From the IMG/VR virus record IMGVR_UViG_3300032011_003203, positions 1-64,000 of that record: a DNA stretch of 64,000 bases. One strand, given 5' to 3'. The position numbers and the translations under genes were made by a program. This stretch comes from a virus. The notes below the pieces were generated by a model that searched no databases, had not been told where the DNA came from, and worked only from the letters and a program-made list of their open reading frames with translations. This document shows, one piece after another, positions 16,540-24,475 of this stretch. Position 1 is the first letter of the stretch; every line of letters starts with the position of its first letter.

Positions 16540-16902
16540 ATGAAAGAAATAATATTAAAGGTTTTAAATCGACACTCAGATTCACAAGGTAATATGAGCT
16601 CAGATGCTTTTCGTGAAACACTTGCAGTTGAAATTGCTGCAGTTCTTATATCAGAAGCTTCCGATACAGATTCAGTAGATGATTGGGAAGCAAAAGATAA
16701 TCCACTTAACATTACAATGTGGAAAGGTTGGGATGGTAAAGAAGAACCACTATCTCAAGAATACTTAGACCATTGGAAGTGTGACCATTGTGGAGATAAT
16801 ACACACGAAGTTGATTACGATTACTTAGGTAATAATAGAAATCATTTACAATGTGAGTTAAAACTTGAAACATCTAATCAATTAGAATTGGAGCTAAATT
16901 GA
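16540..16902 (+). CDS. Hypothetical protein, 120 residues, with Cys/His cluster
   Basis: GGAG at 16530 fixes the ATG at 16540. Residues about 80-105 hold C-D-H-C-G and a later H-L-Q-C, a possible zinc site. The N-terminal half is helical. It overlaps the next gene by 4 nt. No family recognised. Confidence 0.6.
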   Translation: MKEIILKVLNRHSDSQGNMSSDAFRETLAVEIAAVLISEASDTDSVDDWEAKDNPLNITMWKGWDGKEEPLSQEYLDHWKCDHCGDNTHEVDYDYLGNNRNHLQCELKLETSNQLELELN

Positions 16903-17180
16903 AAGTAGAATATGATACTTATTTAATCTTAGCAAGTCATTCAAAAAAGCTAAGTGGTGATTATAGTGGATATGTATATTTCAGAGATTTGGTTGAAGTG
17001 CTAGAGAATATAGCAGTAAAGCAGATTAGTACATATTTATATAATGGAAACCATTACACATCTGATTTAACAATGAAACAAATAAATCTTATCTTGGATT
17101 GTGTAAAGGATGGTAAATACCAAAGTGGCTTTGATAATGTAAAGATTATAGCAAACCAAATTGGGTTAAGACGAATATAA
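16899..17180 (+). CDS. Hypothetical protein, 93 residues
   Basis: TTG start overlapping the upstream TGA, with GGAGC upstream. Mixed helix and strand, no motif recognised. Translationally coupled to the previous gene. Confidence 0.55.
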   Translation: MKVEYDTYLILASHSKKLSGDYSGYVYFRDLVEVLENIAVKQISTYLYNGNHYTSDLTMKQINLILDCVKDGKYQSGFDNVKIIANQIGLRRI

Positions 17181-17183
17181 ATA
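17176..17183 (+). promoter_or_regulatory. TATAAATA box (T4 late consensus orientation)
   Basis: TATAAATA, the exact T4 late-promoter box, spans the end of the previous gene, 45 nt before the nuclease start. It may be a promoter, but other late-type boxes in this window read TATTTATW. Confidence 0.3.
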
Positions 17184-17228
17184 AGTAGAGGAGTAATTCT
17201 CTTAGTTACAGAAAACAGGAGAATTACA

Positions 17229-17735
17229 ATGGCTAAGAAACTTGATGTTCGTGAATATCAATGTGAGTTGATTAGAGTTTTAGATGGAGATACAATCGAT
17301 TGTTGGATTGATTTGGGTTTCAATTTAAAAGTTAAAAAAAGAATTAGGTATATGGGTATTGATACTTGGGAAAGTAGAACTCGTGACCTTGAAGAAAAAG
17401 CAAAAGGTTTAGAAGCAAAAGCTCGTAATAAAGCATTATTAGAGGCTGGAGTTTTTAAATGTATTTCACACGGAACTGGTAAGTTCGGTAGAGTGTTAGG
17501 TGAAGTTTTTGTATCACCTGAAGTAGTTGGTGAACATATACAAGAGTGTATTGCAAACAACGACCACGATATTGATTTATCACACGATGGTTGGGTAAGT
17601 GTAAATGATATTCTTATTGAAGAAGGTCATGCTTATGATTATCAAGGTGGGAAGAAAAAGGATTTTAAAGCAGAAGCTAAAAAAGAAATAAATGAAGAAA
17701 AAGCAAAAGCAGAGGACAACAAAAGAGACATATAA
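17229..17735 (+). CDS. Staphylococcal-nuclease-like (TNase) protein
   Basis: 168 residues. The OB-fold nuclease marks are V-L-D-G-D-T-I-D, R-I-R-Y-M-G-I-D-T-W-E with the catalytic Arg and Glu region, G-K-F-G-R-V-L-G-E-V, and V-N-D-I-L-I-E-E-G-H-A-Y. A signal peptide is absent, so it probably acts inside the cell, perhaps degrading host nucleic acid. The C-terminus is a Lys/Glu-rich tail. A small gene overlaps its 3' end. Confidence 0.85.
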   Translation: MAKKLDVREYQCELIRVLDGDTIDCWIDLGFNLKVKKRIRYMGIDTWESRTRDLEEKAKGLEAKARNKALLEAGVFKCISHGTGKFGRVLGEVFVSPEVVGEHIQECIANNDHDIDLSHDGWVSVNDILIEEGHAYDYQGGKKKDFKAEAKKEINEEKAKAEDNKRDI

Positions 17736-17802
17736 AATTGTTGTACCTTATGCTGTAGAAACAACAACAATGAGTTATAAACAAATAAGCTGGAGTCGTT
17801 AA
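17692..17802 (+). CDS. Possible 36-residue basic peptide
   Basis: Reads in another frame over the last 44 nt of the nuclease gene and ends directly before the thioredoxin ATG. The N-terminal part is Lys/Gln-rich. It fills a 67-nt gap well, but the start lacks a clear Shine-Dalgarno. Confidence 0.35.
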   Translation: MKKKQKQRTTKETYKIVVPYAVETTTMSYKQISWSR

Positions 17803-18090
17803 ATGGAAGAAACACGATTTATATACTTTACTGCAAAATGGTGTGGGCCATGTCAAACATTTAAACCTATAATGGAAGGTCTTGAACAAGAAGGCTATCC
17901 AATATATTTTCAAGATATTGACGATGACCCTATACTTGCAGAATCGTATCAAATTAAATCAGTACCTACAATTAAAATTGTGCAAGGTGATAAGGTATTA
18001 GAAACTATGGTTGGGATACAAGACCCAAACATTATGGTTGGTAAGTTCCAATTATATGCACCATTAGATTTTGATTCTGATGAGAGTTAA
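17803..18090 (+). CDS. Thioredoxin
   Basis: 95 residues with the thioredoxin active site A-K-W-C-G-P-C near residue 13 and the cis-Pro segment S-V-P-T-I. It reduces disulfides in the cytosol; phage thioredoxins often serve ribonucleotide reductase or polymerase, neither seen in this window. TGGAG upstream supports the ATG. Confidence 0.88.
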   Translation: MEETRFIYFTAKWCGPCQTFKPIMEGLEQEGYPIYFQDIDDDPILAESYQIKSVPTIKIVQGDKVLETMVGIQDPNIMVGKFQLYAPLDFDSDES

Positions 18091-18259
18091 AGTAGCATTT
18101 GATTATCCTACTATTGAGGGTATGATTTATAAAGATACTATTATAGTATGTGAAGAATCAGAATTTAATAGTAGGGTACACGATGAAAAAGTAAAAGGTA
18201 AGATGGATACTGGTAAGATAGTATGGATACCCAAAAAGTTATTAGCGAGTGGAACATAA
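18080..18259 (+). CDS. Hypothetical protein, 59 residues
   Basis: Overlaps the thioredoxin gene by 11 nt and the next gene by 11 nt. Beta-rich small protein. ATG 18080 is preferred over an in-frame TTG at 18071. No family recognised. Confidence 0.5.
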   Translation: MRVKVAFDYPTIEGMIYKDTIIVCEESEFNSRVHDEKVKGKMDTGKIVWIPKKLLASGT

Positions 18260-18818
18260 AAATTTAAATAAAGTATTTGTACCATTTATAGAACTACTTA
18301 AATCTCACCACCTAATTACATTGCCGTGGATGAGAACACCATACTTTTATTTTGCTGGTGGGTGTATTCGAGATACATTTGGTAATAGTAATATAAATGA
18401 TTTTGATTTATATGTAACGCAAGAATCAGATTTAGATAATCTAATCACTATATTAAAAGAACTTGGATTTGTAGAATTTTATAGAACTGAATTTAGTGCT
18501 AAGTATAGATTCTTAAATTCATATGTGGATATTAGTTTGATTAACTTTTACACTCCAGAAGATTTATTTAAGACCTATGAATATACTATTAATTGTGTAG
18601 CATTAGATTCGGATTATAATTTATATTATCATAAAAACTTTTTAAGTGATTTAGAAAAAAGAACATTGGTTAGAGTTGAGCACGAGAATGAATGGTTCAA
18701 TTCAGATGAGGGTATCTTATCATTATCATACAGAGAAATGAAGTTTTTAAATCGTGGATATACTATTGATGATAGTAAGATTGATAAATTAGATATGAAA
18801 AAAATTAATATAAAATAG
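18249..18818 (+). CDS. Nucleotidyltransferase-fold protein, poly(A)/CCA-polymerase head type
   Basis: 189 residues, GTG start. The segment F-A-G-G-C-I-R-D-T-F-G followed by N-D-F-D-L-Y-V is the G-G plus D-x-D site of the DNA polymerase beta superfamily as in tRNA nucleotidyltransferases. A later V-D-I-S-L carries the third acidic residue. The long C-terminal domain of true CCA enzymes is missing. It may act on tRNA, tmRNA or small nucleotides. Neither window tRNA encodes CCA, so end repair is one possibility. Confidence 0.65.
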   Translation: MEHKNLNKVFVPFIELLKSHHLITLPWMRTPYFYFAGGCIRDTFGNSNINDFDLYVTQESDLDNLITILKELGFVEFYRTEFSAKYRFLNSYVDISLINFYTPEDLFKTYEYTINCVALDSDYNLYYHKNFLSDLEKRTLVRVEHENEWFNSDEGILSLSYREMKFLNRGYTIDDSKIDKLDMKKINIK

Positions 18819-18840
18819 TGGTTTTTAACTATAAACCTTA

Positions 18841-18848
18841 TATTTATA
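18841..18848 (+). promoter_or_regulatory. Late-promoter-like TATTTATA box
   Basis: TATTTATATACAGA, the same 14 bases as at 973, lies 22 nt after the previous stop and about 110 nt before the Hsp20 gene. The leader in between has no reading frame. Confidence 0.5.
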
Positions 18849-18958
18849 TACAGAAGTAAATTTCAACGCTCGTAAGAGGTTGATTATAAAGATAGATTAT
18901 TGATGTCGAAAGAATCAATATTCAGTTAGACAAACAAGTTAACAACAGGAGAAAACAA

Positions 18959-19432
18959 ATGACTAAAGTTATCTTTAATAAAGGTATTCCTATCATCGAT
19001 AGGGATAATTTCTTAACACCATTCGATAGATTATTCGACCAAATGGTATCACAACAATTTCCAGAAATTGAAAAACAAGTAGGGGTAAAACCATATCAAG
19101 GTACTGCATATCCAAAAGTAAATGTATATGAGTATGATGATAAGGTTGGTATCCTTGCAGAGATTCCAGGTCTTGATAAAAAGGATTTATCAATAGATGT
19201 GGAAGAAGGTGTATTAACAATCGCTGGAAACAAACACGGACTGTTTGATGATAAGGGTGCAAAAGTAATTCGTAAAGAATTAAAACATTCTTCATTCTCA
19301 AGACAATTCGAATTGGGTGAATTACTAAATGGAGATAAAATAAAAGCAACATTTAAAGATGGATTGCTTTCTATTGATATTCCTAAAGTAGAACCGAAGA
19401 AACCGAAAAAAACCGCTGTCAAAATTTCCTAA
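18959..19432 (+). CDS. Small heat-shock protein Hsp20 (alpha-crystallin family)
   Basis: 157 residues. The alpha-crystallin domain spans about 50-145, with V-G-I-L-A-E-I-P-G-L and the signature A-T-F-K-D-G-L-L-S-I-D-I-P-K. The C-terminal tail is Lys/Pro-rich. CAGGAG precedes the ATG. It prevents aggregation of unfolding proteins; hsp20 genes are common in marine T4-like phages and may help tail assembly. A J-domain protein is encoded about 440 nt downstream. Confidence 0.9.
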   Translation: MTKVIFNKGIPIIDRDNFLTPFDRLFDQMVSQQFPEIEKQVGVKPYQGTAYPKVNVYEYDDKVGILAEIPGLDKKDLSIDVEEGVLTIAGNKHGLFDDKGAKVIRKELKHSSFSRQFELGELLNGDKIKATFKDGLLSIDIPKVEPKKPKKTAVKIS

Positions 19433-19622
19433 TATAATAGATGTAGGAAACGACAGGTATGTTGTTCTTGGAACGGCAAAGGTTGACTCTGGTTATTCTC
19501 CCGAAGAACTCAAGTCTCAGTATGGGTACGCCGATGCCGTTCTAAGGAACGGAGAAGTTTATTATATCTGCTATAAAATAATAGAAGCAGAATTTGAAGA
19601 ATTGAATCAAGAAACAGAATAG
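19416..19622 (+). CDS. Probable protein with CTG start (or +1 frameshift product of hsp20)
   Basis: An open frame of 68 codons begins inside the end of hsp20. It has a clearly protein-like composition, with V-D-S-G-Y-S-P-E-E-L and V-Y-Y-I-C-Y-K-I-I-E-A-E-F-E-E-L. There is no ATG, GTG or TTG in the frame after the upstream TAG at 19389. CTG at 19416 would give M-S-K-F-P-N-I-I-D-V-G. The other route is a +1 shift from hsp20 near the A7 run at 19406. Function unknown. Confidence 0.5.
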   Translation: MSKFPNIIDVGNDRYVVLGTAKVDSGYSPEELKSQYGYADAVLRNGEVYYICYKIIEAEFEELNQETE

Positions 19623-19868
19623 AGTCGTGATTTCTTGTTACCACTTCGGTGGGTTGTTGTTTTCGGATATGGAGTGAAAGGTTTGGATGAGCGACCAAAC
19701 AGAAGTCCTAACTAAAAGGACATAGAGTAATATCAGTTAGGCTGGGTTGTAGACCAGAGGATATTGCTTACCAGTAGTCTGGTACAAGTATCACTTTTGA
19801 TATAGCAATTGTGAGAAGATATTGAAATAATTGACGACATACTACGCTAATTTGATACTTATTACTAT
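19623..19868 (+). other. 246-nt intergenic region with pairing potential
   Basis: No convincing reading frame. CCTAACT (19707) can pair with AGTTAGG (19735), ACCAGA (19753) with TCTGGT (19778), and ATTGCT (19763) with AGCAAT (19804). GTCC (19705) and GGAC (19718) give a competing hairpin. It may be a leader element of the J-domain gene or a small RNA. No known family recognised, and no good promoter was found in it. Confidence 0.35.
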
Positions 19869-20396
19869 ATGAATCTTAAACAGATTAAACAAAGAAAAGT
19901 AAGACAGAAACTTGCTTGGTTACAATCCGAATTAGAAGAAACAAAAATCATTTATAAAGATTGTATAGAAAAGTTCAATACAGATTTCAGAAATTATCTG
20001 ATGGGTAATGATGCACCAATTGAGGCTGCACCAAAAATAACCAAAGACCCACTTGATGAAATTCAATCTGATGTTGATGAGGATACATTTAAACAAGTGT
20101 ATCGTAAGGTTGCAGGAAAGACACATCCAGATAAGGGTGGGGATTCAGATAAGTTTAAGGTAGCAAATGAGGCTAATAAAAATAAAGATTTTGGTAAGTT
20201 GTTAGATATGGCAGATGAATTAGGAGTTGAAGTTCCTATGGATGATAAGTTAAAATTTCAAATGGAACAACAAATAAAAGCAGTATCAGATAATATAACC
20301 AATATGAAATCCACGATGGCGTGGGTTTGGGTTCACATTGAACCAGATTCAAAAGATAATATGAAACAATATATTCTACAACAATTGAATATATAA
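19869..20396 (+). CDS. J-domain (DnaJ-like) protein
   Basis: 175 residues. An N-terminal coiled region (1-50) is followed by a short J domain at about 65-120, with F-K-Q-V-Y-R-K-V-A-G-K-T-H-P-D-K-G-G-D holding the H-P-D triad and then F-K-V-A-N-E-A. No Gly/Phe or zinc region. The HPD loop activates host DnaK, so this protein may recruit the host chaperone. Encoded close to Hsp20. Confidence 0.8.
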   Translation: MNLKQIKQRKVRQKLAWLQSELEETKIIYKDCIEKFNTDFRNYLMGNDAPIEAAPKITKDPLDEIQSDVDEDTFKQVYRKVAGKTHPDKGGDSDKFKVANEANKNKDFGKLLDMADELGVEVPMDDKLKFQMEQQIKAVSDNITNMKSTMAWVWVHIEPDSKDNMKQYILQQLNI

Positions 20397-20398
20397 CA

Positions 20399-20406
20399 TA
20401 TTTATA
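20399..20406 (+). promoter_or_regulatory. Late-promoter-like TATTTATA box
   Basis: TATTTATA directly after the J-domain gene stop, 23 nt before the next ATG. Confidence 0.4.
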
Positions 20407-20428
20407 ACTAATACAAAGAGGTCATACT

Positions 20429-20614
20429 ATGAGAAGAAAAAATGAAGTACTCGATAAGATAAATTATATCAAAGACGAAGTGGATAGATTACACGAAAGA
20501 ACACCTGAAGATACAGGTGATGCTCGTTTTGATTTAATCTTACGAATTGTAAGAGGATTAAAATCACAGGTAGAGGGTTTAGAAAATCTTGTTGAGTTAG
20601 AAGAAGAAGATTAA
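20429..20614 (+). CDS. Hypothetical coiled-coil protein, 61 residues
   Basis: AGAGG precedes the ATG. Charged, helical throughout, with an acidic end. It lies 13 nt before a membrane protein gene. Function unknown. Confidence 0.6.
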   Translation: MRRKNEVLDKINYIKDEVDRLHERTPEDTGDARFDLILRIVRGLKSQVEGLENLVELEEED

Positions 20615-20627
20615 ATAGGAGAACACA

Positions 20628-21575
20628 TTGGAACGCTCAAAGAATTTCCATATATGGTTGGGAATCTCAGCATTACTTATTGCAGGTAGTGCAGGATTCT
20701 TTTCCGTATTTGGACTAAGTAAATTATTTAGTGGTGCAGCATTAAGTGTTGTGGTAATGGCAAGTGCATTGGAACTTGGTAAATTAGTTACTGCTGCATT
20801 CGTATATCGATATTGGAATATGATTAGTTGGTTTCAACGAATATATTTAAGTACCGCAGTAGTAGTATTAATTGCTATTACATCTGCTGGTATATTTGGT
20901 TATCTAAGTAATGCTTATCAAGGAGCGACTGTTGAGTTCGAAAAAGAATCTACTGCTTTATTATATAAGGAAGATAGATTAGACCAGTTAAAAGAGGATA
21001 AGATATTTTTAACTGAAGAGTTAGAGGTAGCAATAACAGAACTACCTGATAACTATCTTACAGCGAAGAGAAAACTTCGTGAGGAATATCAACCACAGAT
21101 ATCAGATATCAATAAACAAATGTTAGATTTAAAAGGTGAGATAGGGGAATTAAAAATTGCCCTGGTGGAAACTGGAGTGGATGTTGGGCCAGCAATATAT
21201 CTGGCTCGAACATTCGATACTGATGTAGATTCGGTTGTGAAGTTTTTTATCTTTATTTTAATATTTGTCTTTGACCCATTAGCTGTTATGCTTGTTATAG
21301 CATTTAATCAAGCGATAATACTTAGGGAAGAAGAAACCCAGCCAAAAAGTGGTAAGCAAAAAAGCTTGCTTACCAAGAAAGCAAAATCGTGGTGGAAGTT
21401 TTGGGAAATGTATGGTGAAGATGGAAAAGAAAAAACTCAAACAGAACATTGGAAAGATATATACAATGAACCAATTGAAATAGAACCTGATATTGAGGAT
21501 ATACCAGAGATTGAAGAAGAAAAAACTTCAGAGAAAAAAAGCAGAAACCCGTTAAGAGGTGGAGTTCGAACATAG
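20628..21575 (+). CDS. Membrane protein with central coiled coil, 315 residues
   Basis: TTG start with AGGAG upstream. Three hydrophobic segments lie at about 10-30, 35-58 and 72-95. A long charged coiled coil follows (100-185), then a strong helix at 203-228 with F-D-P-L-A-V-M-L-V-I-A. A basic-aromatic then acidic tail ends the protein. The layout is familiar from membrane proteins of other marine T4-like phages, but no function is known to me. Confidence 0.7.
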   Translation: MERSKNFHIWLGISALLIAGSAGFFSVFGLSKLFSGAALSVVVMASALELGKLVTAAFVYRYWNMISWFQRIYLSTAVVVLIAITSAGIFGYLSNAYQGATVEFEKESTALLYKEDRLDQLKEDKIFLTEELEVAITELPDNYLTAKRKLREEYQPQISDINKQMLDLKGEIGELKIALVETGVDVGPAIYLARTFDTDVDSVVKFFIFILIFVFDPLAVMLVIAFNQAIILREEETQPKSGKQKSLLTKKAKSWWKFWEMYGEDGKEKTQTEHWKDIYNEPIEIEPDIEDIPEIEEEKTSEKKSRNPLRGGVRT

Positions 21576-21584
21576 TATATATTA

Positions 21585-21592
21585 TATTTATT
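21585..21592 (+). promoter_or_regulatory. Late-promoter-like TATTTATT box
   Basis: The 16 bases around it (TATATTATATTTATTA) recur at 52865 before the T9SS cargo gene. Both sites are followed by a CCCGCG...GGTTAACAT leader. PhoH starts about 50 nt downstream. Confidence 0.5.
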
Positions 21593-21641
21593 AGTAAGAA
21601 CCCGCGGTTAACATTTAATAAACAATAATGGGAGTGTTACT

Positions 21642-22475
21642 ATGAGTAGAAAAGCAAAAGTAGAAACGATTACAAAGGTTGTATCTAATCAAGAATGTCA
21701 AAACAAACGACAAGCTCTATCACAAATGAAACGAATTAGATGGGGTATAGATTTCAAAAATAATAACCAAAAGAAATTTTGGGATAATATTGTATCTAAT
21801 ACTATTAATTTTTGTATAGGTCCTGCAGGATGTGGTAAAACATATATTGCAACATATTGGGCATTACAACATTTGGTTGATAAACATTCAAAGTATGATG
21901 GTATCATTATAACGAAACCTTTAGTTGAGGTTGATGGTGAGAGAATGGGATATTTGCCAGGTAGTATAGATGAGAAAACAGAACCATTTATGCAATCAGT
22001 ATATTATAATATGGAACAGATTATTGGTAAACAAAGAATGGAAGTTCTGAGAGCAGCAGGATTGATTAAAGTAGTACCTTTAGCATATATGCGTGGTTTA
22101 ACATTACAGAATAAAATTGTAATGTTAGATGAAGCACAAAACGCAACGATACCACAAATTAAAACTTTCTTAACGAGAATTGGAATGGGTTCTAAATATA
22201 TCGTTAGTGGAGATTTAATGCAAAGTGATTTAAAAGGAAACGGGCCTAATGCATTAGAAGATAGTATCAGAAGATTTACTGGTCTATATGGTGTAGGGTT
22301 TAGTAAGTTTGAAATGACAGATGTTGTTAGACATCCAATTGTTGCAGAACTATTATCAAGATATGAAAGTAAATTTACTTTATCTGATAAATCAGCTGAA
22401 GTAACATTAAGTGAATGGTTAAATCATCCAACATTTGAACATCCAAAATACTCAAATTATTGGGATAAAAATTAA
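21642..22475 (+). CDS. phoH: PhoH-like ATPase
   Basis: 277 residues. P-loop G-P-A-G-C-G-K-T at 60-67, then I-I-T-K-P-L-V-E, G-Y-L-P-G-S, Walker B V-M-L-D-E-A-Q-N-A, and S-G-D-L-M-Q-S-D typical of PhoH. PhoH is widespread in marine phages; it is an ATPase with proposed RNA helicase-like roles. GGGAG precedes the ATG. Confidence 0.92.
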   Translation: MSRKAKVETITKVVSNQECQNKRQALSQMKRIRWGIDFKNNNQKKFWDNIVSNTINFCIGPAGCGKTYIATYWALQHLVDKHSKYDGIIITKPLVEVDGERMGYLPGSIDEKTEPFMQSVYYNMEQIIGKQRMEVLRAAGLIKVVPLAYMRGLTLQNKIVMLDEAQNATIPQIKTFLTRIGMGSKYIVSGDLMQSDLKGNGPNALEDSIRRFTGLYGVGFSKFEMTDVVRHPIVAELLSRYESKFTLSDKSAEVTLSEWLNHPTFEHPKYSNYWDKN

Positions 22476-22488
22476 TTTAAAAAAACAC

Positions 22489-22518
22489 TTGACTTGTATA
22501 GTAAAAAAGCCTTATATT
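22489..22518 (+). promoter_or_regulatory. Early-type promoter P7
   Basis: TTGACT (22489-22494), an 18-nt spacer with GTAAAAAAGCC, TATATT (22513-22518). Confidence 0.8.
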
Positions 22519-22544
22519 CATATATGATGAATAAGGAAAAAACA

Positions 22545-23054
22545 ATGAACAAGAAAACAGTCATATTTGATTTAGACGGTACTCTTGCTGATATCGATAT
22601 TAGGAGAGATAATTCCACTAAAGCAAATGGTAAATTAAATTGGGATATATTCGCTGCACCTGATTCTATTCTTCATTGGGATAAACCAAATGAACCAGTA
22701 ATTAAGATGGCACAAATGTTCCACGCTGATGGATTCAAAATTGTTATCTTTTCAGGTAGGAATGATAGAGGTTTCTTCGCCACCAAAGAATGGTTACAGA
22801 AACACGATGTACCCTTTGACCTTTTGGTTCTTAGACCAGATAAGTTTCAAGATAAGTCTTGGCCGATTGCTAATGGTAATCCAGCCACTTTCGATATGAG
22901 GTTTATGCCAGATGAGATTCTCAAGAAAGAAATGTTAGATACTTTCGTAGATATCGATGATGTCTTTCTTGTAGTTGACGATAGAGATAAGGTTGTAAAG
23001 ATGTGGAGAGATTTAGGATTAAATACTTTTCAAGTTGCTCCAGGAGATTTTTAA
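22545..23054 (+). CDS. HAD phosphatase resembling the 3'-phosphatase domain of T4 polynucleotide kinase
   Basis: 169 residues. HAD motif I I-F-D-L-D-G-T-L-A, motif II F-S-G-R-N-D, and an end of V-V-D-D-R-D-K-V-V-K-M-W-R-D-L-G-L followed by F-Q-V-A-P-G-D-F. That end matches the PseT C-terminal phosphatase family, which removes 3'-phosphates from nucleic acid ends. The kinase half is absent. AAGGA fixes the ATG at 22545; earlier in-frame starts lie in promoter P7. It may take part in RNA repair or nucleotide metabolism. Confidence 0.8.
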   Translation: MNKKTVIFDLDGTLADIDIRRDNSTKANGKLNWDIFAAPDSILHWDKPNEPVIKMAQMFHADGFKIVIFSGRNDRGFFATKEWLQKHDVPFDLLVLRPDKFQDKSWPIANGNPATFDMRFMPDEILKKEMLDTFVDIDDVFLVVDDRDKVVKMWRDLGLNTFQVAPGDF

Positions 23055-23055
23055 G

Positions 23056-23175
23056 TTGAGTGAGGTAACTAAAAAAGTTTGTCCGCGGTGTAAAAAGAAA
23101 CATACTGATGAGATGATACAACATCCAAAACATTGTTTCAAATGTGTTTTAGCAATACATTGTGGAGAAACATAA
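23056..23175 (+). CDS. Small zinc-ribbon protein, 39 residues
   Basis: TTG start with CAGGAG upstream. Two Cys pairs, C-P-R-C and C-F-K-C, about 20 residues apart make a treble-clef or ribbon-like zinc site, plus a further Cys near the end. It begins one base after the phosphatase stop. Confidence 0.55.
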   Translation: MSEVTKKVCPRCKKKHTDEMIQHPKHCFKCVLAIHCGET

Positions 23176-23176
23176 G

Positions 23177-23377
23177 ATGTGGTATAAGATAAACGCTAAG
23201 GACATGTCGACTGGTAAACCAGATGGGATAGTTATTACATTTTCTATTTGGGCTGATGATGAAAAAAAACTCAATAATATATTAGCTGATAAAAATTGTG
23301 TTGATATAAAAATATTAGCATCAACAGAAGAAGAGTGGACACCTGAATGGGCTAAATCGGTTGATGAAAATAAATGA
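23177..23377 (+). CDS. Hypothetical protein, 66 residues
   Basis: ATG one base after the previous stop, with GGAG 10 nt upstream. Small alpha/beta protein with W-T-P-E-W near the end. No family recognised. Confidence 0.5.
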   Translation: MWYKINAKDMSTGKPDGIVITFSIWADDEKKLNNILADKNCVDIKILASTEEEWTPEWAKSVDENK

Positions 23378-23386
23378 AAAAAACAC

Positions 23387-23416
23387 TTGACTCTTTGGCT
23401 AGTTTATACTTATATT
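23387..23416 (+). promoter_or_regulatory. Early-type promoter P8
   Basis: TTGACT (23387-23392), an 18-nt spacer of unusual content (no AAAAAAGCC), TATATT (23411-23416). Transcription would start within a base or two of the ATG at 23425. Confidence 0.65.
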
Positions 23417-23424
23417 AAAGGCAT

Positions 23425-23697
23425 ATGAATAATCAAGAATTAATAGATTTGTTAGTAGAAAAATTTGATGGTACAATTATCGATGATAATAATTGGGAAC
23501 ACTATTCCATCAAAGGTAAGAAGTATGATATTATGTTTGACCCATCACGAATCGAATGGAGTTGTGATTGCCCAGCATTTATATATCGTAGAAAATTTAA
23601 AAAGAAATATTGTAAACATATTATTGAGATACAGAATAAGAAATTACAACAACGAGTGGCACAAGCAGAAGGCCGTGCAGGTGCCAGAGTTGGTTAA
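23425..23697 (+). CDS. SWIM zinc-finger protein
   Basis: 90 residues. A SWIM motif, S-C-D-C-P-A-F followed by Y-C-K-H-I, gives the C-x-C...C-x-H zinc site used in DNA or protein binding. The C-terminal Arg/Gly-rich end runs 23 nt into the tRNA-Cys gene. Promoter P8 lies so close that the mRNA may have no leader. Confidence 0.75.
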   Translation: MNNQELIDLLVEKFDGTIIDDNNWEHYSIKGKKYDIMFDPSRIEWSCDCPAFIYRRKFKKKYCKHIIEIQNKKLQQRVAQAEGRAGARVG

Positions 23698-23748
23698 TGG
23701 GGTGGATTGCAAATCCATTATTCGCAGGTTCGAATCCTGTCCTGCACT
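23675..23748 (+). tRNA. tRNA-Cys (anticodon GCA)
   Basis: 74-nt cloverleaf. Acceptor GTGCAGG pairs with CCTGCAC, the anticodon loop TTGCAAA carries GCA, the T arm carries GGTTCGAAT, and the discriminator is U, the cysteine identity base. CCA is not encoded. The 5' end overlaps the preceding SWIM gene. Confidence 0.93.
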
Positions 23749-23770
23749 CAAAATTTAAATGGAGATAGGA

Positions 23771-23995
23771 ATGACTATATCAGAATTGGTAATTCGATTA
23801 GAAGAAATCGAAAATGAAACGGATGGTAACCCGAAAGCGTTATGTTCGGAATTGATTGATGATTTGATAGAGATGGAAATTACTATGGATAAAGAACTAA
23901 GGAAATTTGCAAAAGAAAATAAATTTCAATCGGATGATATTATGATGAAGTTAATACTTGAGGGTATTAAGTCAGGTTCGGTTGGAGATGCGTAA
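23771..23995 (+). CDS. Hypothetical acidic protein, 74 residues
   Basis: Helical, acidic protein. ATG 23771 is preferred over 23759 because a GGAGATAGGA stretch precedes it. It starts 22 nt after tRNA-Cys. No motif. Confidence 0.55.
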   Translation: MTISELVIRLEEIENETDGNPKALCSELIDDLIEMEITMDKELRKFAKENKFQSDDIMMKLILEGIKSGSVGDA

Positions 23996-24020
23996 ACAAA
24001 AGAAAAAAAAGGAGTTACAA

Positions 24021-24473
24021 ATGGAATCTAATTTTGAAAAGAATGGTGGATACTTTATTGATGGAGTTGCCTATATGGATTGTAAAATCACAGGTCAACC
24101 AGTCAAGAATGTAAGTACCGATGCTACATCCGTTATAGGTGATAGGGCATTGATGGGTAGGTTACATAAAATGTTTCCAGAAGAATTTAACAAAGCTACT
24201 AAACCAGCATACAAACCAACAGGTCGTCCAGCAGGATGGCATTGGATGGCTGAGTTTGTAGATAAAGATGGTAATGTATTTCATAAGGGTAAAGAGATGC
24301 CTAAGTTAAAGGGTACACTAAAACCTACTAAGGTGAAACCACCTAAGAAGAAAGTGAAACGAAGAACTCGTGATGAGATATTAGTCGCCAAACATAAAGA
24401 GAAACAAGCAGCTCTTAAAAAAGCAGCTAAGAAGCAACAAGATTTTCTTAACCATATAACTGAGGATAAATAG
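24021..24473 (+). CDS. Hypothetical protein with basic C-terminus, 150 residues
   Basis: AAGGAG precedes ATG 24021. The N-terminal half has C-K-I-T-G-Q-P-V and W-H-W-M-A-E-F-V-D; the C-terminal 60 residues are a Lys-rich coiled segment. May bind nucleic acid. No family recognised. Confidence 0.6.
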   Translation: MESNFEKNGGYFIDGVAYMDCKITGQPVKNVSTDATSVIGDRALMGRLHKMFPEEFNKATKPAYKPTGRPAGWHWMAEFVDKDGNVFHKGKEMPKLKGTLKPTKVKPPKKKVKRRTRDEILVAKHKEKQAALKKAAKKQQDFLNHITEDK

Positions 24474-24475
24474 TT

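Noticed and set aside
23465-23758. 97-codon frame running through tRNA-Cys
   Set aside because: It covers the SWIM gene in another frame and translates the tRNA; shadow.
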